Below, piece by piece: positions 5,960-8,859 of a DNA stretch of 8,859 nucleotides. The notes below the pieces were generated by a model. The model searched no databases and was not told the DNA's origin. It worked only from the letters and a program-made list of their open reading frames with translations. Origin of the DNA: Paludibacteraceae bacterium. GTDB lineage: Bacteria; Bacteroidota; Bacteroidia; Bacteroidales; Paludibacteraceae. The stretch lies in NCBI GenBank assembly GCA_023227695.1, contig JALNVE010000125.1, positions 1-8,859 on the forward strand, in the 5' to 3' direction. Each line of letters starts with the position of its first letter. Positions within the stretch are counted from its first letter, which is position 1. The position numbers and the translations under genes were made by a program.

Positions 5960-5989
5960 AAAAAGGCTGCGCCATTGCTGACGCAGCCT
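5960..5989 (-). terminator. Intrinsic terminator of the symporter operon
   Basis: A perfect 8-bp GC-rich stem (AGGCTGCG at 5964-5971, CGCAGCCT at 5982-5989) has a 10-base loop. On the minus strand TTTT follows (5963-5960). It begins 24 bases past the symporter stop codon. Confidence 0.8.
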
Positions 5990-6013
5990 CTGTTATTTTT
6001 TAGCTTACGCTAC

Positions 6014-7597
6014 TTATTTAGCATCAACCGCCTTGTTCTTCGTCATCAAACTTACAACCACAATTGTGATGCAAGACAATGGAAAAGCGAACATGATTGG
6101 GTCTATAAACCTCATCATACCATCTGTAATCAAAACATCTGTACCAAACAAAGACTTGCAAACACCAAGCGCAGTTGCCTCTTTAGCGTGGATAAATAGC
6201 AAAAGCAATATTGTCACAACCACACCAACCCACATACTTGCGTATGCACCTTGTTTTGTGACTTTTTTCCAATAAAGAGCACAGAAATAGGCTGGCAAGA
6301 ATGAAGAAGCACATATACCCATAAAGAGTGAAGTTGAAATAGCGATAATCGGAGAATCACTTTTCTCACCTAACACGAAACAGATAATGAAACTAATCAA
6401 GATGGAAACCAAAACCCCAAGACGGATCATCAAGGTCGTCTTATTACGTTTTGCCTCATCATTGCCTGCAAACACACCATAAATATCGGCACCTGCAGCA
6501 GCTGCCATTGTATGGAACTGTGCACTCAAAGTTGACATACTAGCTGACAAGATACAGAGCATGAAAATCGTTACAAACCATGATGGCATTACACGGTCAA
6601 TAAAATATGGGATAATCTTATCTGTTGCCTCTACCATAGCTACGGAAATCTTTCCGTCGTTTTGGAAGAAATACAAGTTTGACAATGCTCCTACGTGATA
6701 GATCACACCTACTGTCACTAATAAAAAGACGCATCCGACAACAACACCTTGGTTCAACTTCTTTGTACTGCTGACCGTTAAGAAACGAACCACCAACTGA
6801 GGTTGAGCCAAACATCCGATACCTACACCCATGATAAATGAAGTAACCAATGTGTACCACTGTTGAGAGCCCCAACGTGGCATAGCGGTCCATCCTTGGT
6901 GACCTACAGCCGCCAATTTCTCTGGCACCTTATCTTTCATTGCCTCCAAAGCTTGGTTAGCCTCAGAGAAGCCCATACCCAATGCCTTGTAAACACCGAA
7001 AAGAATGAACGCCATACAGACAAACATGATGACAGCCTGAAGCGCATCCGTATACATCACACCCTTCATACCTCCTGCAATAACGTAAGAGGCAACAATG
7101 ATAGTGAAGACCAACAGTGCCAAATCAAAGTCAATACCAAACACCTCCTGCATACAGAACACGCCACCTCTCAGTACTGCGGCAGCATACAAAGGCATAA
7201 AAATAAAAATTACAGCAGCTACAAAGACTCTAATCTTATCGCTGTTGTAAAAAGAGCCTAAAAACTGAGCGAATGTAGACGACTTCAACTTAACACCCAA
7301 TCGACGGGTTGGTCGACCGAAGATGATGAAGGCAACAACAACTCCGACAAACATATTCAGGAACATAAGCCACTGAATACCCATACCGAAAGTGGCAGCC
7401 ACACCACCAAAACCTACAATGGCTGATGCCGAAATGAAAGTAGCACCATAAGAGAGAGCCATAACGATAGGGTTCATCTCTCCGCCACCAATCAAAAAAT
7501 CTTTTGAATCATTTGTCTTTTTATATCCCAAATAACCTAAAAATGCAAGGGCTAAGAAATAAACCATTACAATTAGGTACATTACAAAATTGTCCAT
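6014..7597 (-). CDS. Sodium:solute symporter (SSS family)
   Basis: This 527-aa inner-membrane carrier belongs to the SSS family (TC 2.A.21, PutP/PanF-like) and is close to the usual family length, with about 13-14 hydrophobic segments. The first core helix reads LSYGATFISASAIVGFGG (48-65), where the backbone of the sodium site lies in family members. The SSS signature GGMKGVMYTDALQ is at 175-187. The helix ASMSTLSAQ (352-360), with adjacent Ser355/Thr356, matches the sodium-coordinating Ser/Thr pair of PutP and vSGLT. The substrate cannot be read from sequence. The start ATG at 7597 gives a standard first helix. A 41-aa membrane protein gene ends 27 bases upstream, and before it comes an ACT-domain gene; all appear co-transcribed downstream of a phenylacetate-CoA ligase. 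Aryl acid or aromatic amino acid transport is an inference from that context. Confidence 0.9.
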   Translation of the reverse strand: MDNFVMYLIVMVYFLALAFLGYLGYKKTNDSKDFLIGGGEMNPIVMALSYGATFISASAIVGFGGVAATFGMGIQWLMFLNMFVGVVVAFIIFGRPTRRLGVKLKSSTFAQFLGSFYNSDKIRVFVAAVIFIFMPLYAAAVLRGGVFCMQEVFGIDFDLALLVFTIIVASYVIAGGMKGVMYTDALQAVIMFVCMAFILFGVYKALGMGFSEANQALEAMKDKVPEKLAAVGHQGWTAMPRWGSQQWYTLVTSFIMGVGIGCLAQPQLVVRFLTVSSTKKLNQGVVVGCVFLLVTVGVIYHVGALSNLYFFQNDGKISVAMVEATDKIIPYFIDRVMPSWFVTIFMLCILSASMSTLSAQFHTMAAAAGADIYGVFAGNDEAKRNKTTLMIRLGVLVSILISFIICFVLGEKSDSPIIAISTSLFMGICASSFLPAYFCALYWKKVTKQGAYASMWVGVVVTILLLLFIHAKEATALGVCKSLFGTDVLITDGMMRFIDPIMFAFPLSCITIVVVSLMTKNKAVDAK

Positions 7598-7624
7598 TCT
7601 TTGCTTCTATTTATAAGTTTAAAA

Positions 7625-7750
7625 CTAGTCTTGGTTATCCTTATCGTCTTCTTTATTCCAATATTTTATTCCGAAAACAATGGAACCAGCCACACAAAGT
7701 ATGGACAATAGATAAACCAACCATATTCCTGGATCTGAAATGCCAAACAT
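7625..7750 (-). CDS. Symporter small accessory membrane protein (41 aa)
   Basis: The ATG at 7750-7748 opens a 41-codon frame ending in TAG at 7625. The peptide begins MFGISDPGIWLVYLLSILCV, continues through one hydrophobic span (about 9-28), and ends in KYWNKEDDKDNQD, a strongly charged tail. The FGISDPxxWLxYxLSxLCV pattern is that of the short proteins annotated as symporter small accessory proteins, encoded next to SSS carriers. The gene lies 20 bases after the ACT gene stop and 27 bases before the symporter start on the same strand, so the three are almost certainly one transcript. The role is probably to stabilise or tune the carrier in the membrane; its mechanism is not known to me. Confidence 0.85.
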   Translation of the reverse strand: MFGISDPGIWLVYLLSILCVAGSIVFGIKYWNKEDDKDNQD

Positions 7751-7770
7751 AACTATTTTCTATTAAATTT

Positions 7771-8196
7771 TTAAAGGTTAATCAAATCCTCCTCTTTAAG
7801 ATAATTCAGAGTATTTCGACGTATTACATCATAAGCAGCCTCAATGTTGTTGGTACGCAACACAAGGACAGACTTTTTATCGAGAGAGAAGCAATACATA
7901 TACTCAATATCAATGCCTGCCTTTGTAAACAAGGCAACAGTCGAAGAGAATGAATTGATTCCAGGTTCCATAGATATTGCGATCACCTCACTCAAATTAG
8001 CAGAGACTTTGTTAGCCTTCAATGCTGAAACAGCATGCTGCTGATCGGTAGTAAGCAACCTCAATATCCCATACTCAGAGGTATCTGCCACTGTAGCAGC
8101 AACTACCTTGATATTTTCTTTATTTAAAATGGTCAAAACTTCATTCAATCGACCAAATTTATTCTCCAAAAAAACAGAAATCTGATTTATCTTCAT
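7771..8196 (-). CDS. Tandem ACT-domain protein
   Basis: This 141-aa cytosolic protein consists of two ACT domains and nothing else. The first spans about residues 1-68 (ISVFLENKFGRLNEVLTIL at 6-24, with the Gly-Arg-Leu turn at 15-17 typical of ligand-binding ACT folds). The second spans about 70-141 (ISMEPGINSFSSTVALFTKA, then VLVLRTNN). Stand-alone double-ACT proteins bind amino acids, usually as dimers, and are commonly encoded beside phenylacetate-CoA ligase and indolepyruvate:ferredoxin oxidoreductase genes. Here the ligase is directly upstream (81-base gap containing a hairpin) and the symporter pair is 20 bases downstream. A plausible role is sensing an aromatic or branched-chain amino acid to control the neighbouring enzyme or carrier; this is inference. 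The ATG at 8196 gives a full first ACT strand. Confidence 0.88.
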   Translation of the reverse strand: MKINQISVFLENKFGRLNEVLTILNKENIKVVAATVADTSEYGILRLLTTDQQHAVSALKANKVSANLSEVIAISMEPGINSFSSTVALFTKAGIDIEYMYCFSLDKKSVLVLRTNNIEAAYDVIRRNTLNYLKEEDLINL

Positions 8197-8224
8197 AATA
8201 AAATAATTTATATTACCATTAAAT

Positions 8225-8268
8225 AAAAAAAAGGAAAAGAACCCGGTTTTTCAGATTCCTCTCCCTTT
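8225..8268 (-). terminator. Terminator-like hairpin between ligase and ACT genes
   Basis: On the minus strand AAAGGGAGAGGA (8268-8257) pairs with TTCTTTTCCTTT (8241-8230), a 12-bp stem with three G-T pairs and a 15-base loop. A T-run follows. It starts 9 bases past the ligase stop, inside an otherwise co-directional gene set. No exact TAnnTTTG box was found between it and the ACT start, so it may attenuate rather than end transcription. Confidence 0.6.
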
Positions 8269-8277
8269 ATATCGTCA

Positions 8278-8859
8278 TTAATGATTCTTTCTCAAATCCT
8301 TCACTCTGACGGCTTTACCTTCAGATTGAGGAAGTGTACCTCTCTCAACCAACTTAACATGCGGAGTAAGAAGTATCTCATCTTTCAACTGACGAGAGAT
8401 CTCTTTAGTCAATTTCTGAAGCATTGAGTAATCGTCAACGCGAACCTTATCGCTCAACTCTACTTCAACCAACATCTCGTCGTTGTTATCAATGGTCTCG
8501 ATCGTGATCAAGAAGTTATTGCCCAACTCTTTGAAGTTCATCAAAATCTTCTCAATTTGGATTGGGAAGATGTTAACACCCTTCACTATCATCATATCAT
8601 CGCTACGGCCTTTGATGCGTGCAATACGACGGTGAGTACGTCCACAAGGACAATCACCCGGAATGAAGCAAGTAAGGTCATGAGTACGGTAACGGAACAA
8701 AGGCATTGCCTCTCTGTTGATGGTAGTAAGAACCATCTCTCCGATTTCTCCCTCTTTAACTGGCTCCAATGTAACTGGGTCGATAATCTCTACAATAACG
8801 TAGTCTTCCCAAATATGCAGACCGTTCTGTTCTTTACATTCGAATGCAACACCAGGACC
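8278..8859 (-). CDS. paaK: Phenylacetate-CoA ligase, C-terminal part (cut by edge)
   Basis: The window holds the last 193 residues of an AMP-forming arylacetate-CoA ligase of the PaaK type (full length about 430); the frame runs unbroken off the right edge, so the start is outside. Visible marks in fragment numbering are GPGVAFECKEQNGLHIWEDY (1-20) and EPVKEGEIGEMVLTTINREA (32-51). PLFRYRTHDLT (53-63) contains the ribose-binding Asp61. DCPCGRTHRRIARIKGRSDD (69-88) has the Cys pair 70/72. The AMP-binding C-terminal domain (about 95-193) ends in EGKAVRVKDLR, with Lys182 as the mobile catalytic lysine. The reaction joins phenylacetate or a related aryl acid to CoA using ATP; in anaerobes it can work with indolepyruvate oxidoreductase in aromatic amino acid synthesis or fermentation. 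A TTG at 8769 is internal, not the start. Confidence 0.9.
   Translation of the reverse strand, partial: GPGVAFECKEQNGLHIWEDYVIVEIIDPVTLEPVKEGEIGEMVLTTINREAMPLFRYRTHDLTCFIPGDCPCGRTHRRIARIKGRSDDMMIVKGVNIFPIQIEKILMNFKELGNNFLITIETIDNNDEMLVEVELSDKVRVDDYSMLQKLTKEISRQLKDEILLTPHVKLVERGTLPQSEGKAVRVKDLRKNH

Larger units (their letters stand above)
5453..6013. other. Intergenic region with remnant, peptide gene, terminators
   Basis: This 561-base interval separates the convergent acetyltransferase and symporter genes. Going rightward it holds an 89-bp repeat-bearing remnant (5456-5544), a shared terminator hairpin (5569-5598), and a 40-aa minus-strand gene (5627-5749) with a candidate promoter. A 12-bp palindrome, ATGATTAATCAT, lies at 5847-5858, and the symporter terminator at 5960-5989. 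I see nothing convincing in 5860-5955. Confidence 0.6.

Noticed and set aside
6618..7261. Frames on both strands within the symporter gene
   Set aside because: They are shadows of the symporter reading frame without recognisable protein features.

Overview
The window looks like chromosomal DNA from an anaerobic Bacteroidales bacterium, probably host- or gut-associated; genus not determined. The evidence is AT-rich intergenic DNA, no usable Shine-Dalgarno sequences, a Bacteroidetes-type -7 box (TAnnTTTG), and protein families in their typical Bacteroidales form: TGS-like/uridine-kinase fusion, PaaK with a double-ACT protein, FemAB-like acetyltransferase, and DUF1015.

Left part (1-2320). The first ~110 bases hold a spaced 16-bp direct repeat that resembles an insertion-sequence end. 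Two independently punctuated minus-strand genes follow: a DUF1015 protein (243-1487) and a secreted TPR protein (1609-2319). Each has its own intrinsic terminator. The DUF1015 -7 box lies immediately beyond the TPR gene's terminator.

Middle part (2320-6013). A ~430-base divergent AT-rich gap contains a perfect 16-bp palindrome and a 73-codon open frame without a normal start. It is followed by a plus-strand nucleoside (uridine-type) kinase fused to a ThrRS-like N-terminal region (2750-4450), a terminator, and a FemAB/GNAT-like acetyltransferase (4520-5452) that starts at TTG almost on the terminator's T-run. After it comes an 89-bp repeat-bearing remnant and a terminator shared with a convergent 40-aa peptide gene (5627-5749, minus).

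Right part (6014-8859), all minus strand. In transcription order: the C-terminal 193 residues of a phenylacetate-CoA ligase (cut by the window edge), a two-ACT-domain protein, a 41-aa single-span membrane microprotein, and a 527-aa sodium:solute symporter. The last three are tightly spaced and ought to share a transcript. A terminator-like hairpin separates the ligase from the ACT gene. Together they suggest a unit for aryl-acid / aromatic amino acid exchange: a ligase that activates arylacetates, a ligand-sensing ACT protein, and a Na+-driven carrier with its small partner. The transported substrate is inferred from context only.

No rRNA, tRNA, CRISPR array or complete mobile element was recognised. 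Most genes are ordinary housekeeping or metabolic ones. The less described material is in the small genes (40 and 41 aa), the spaced repeats, and the ATG-less open frame.
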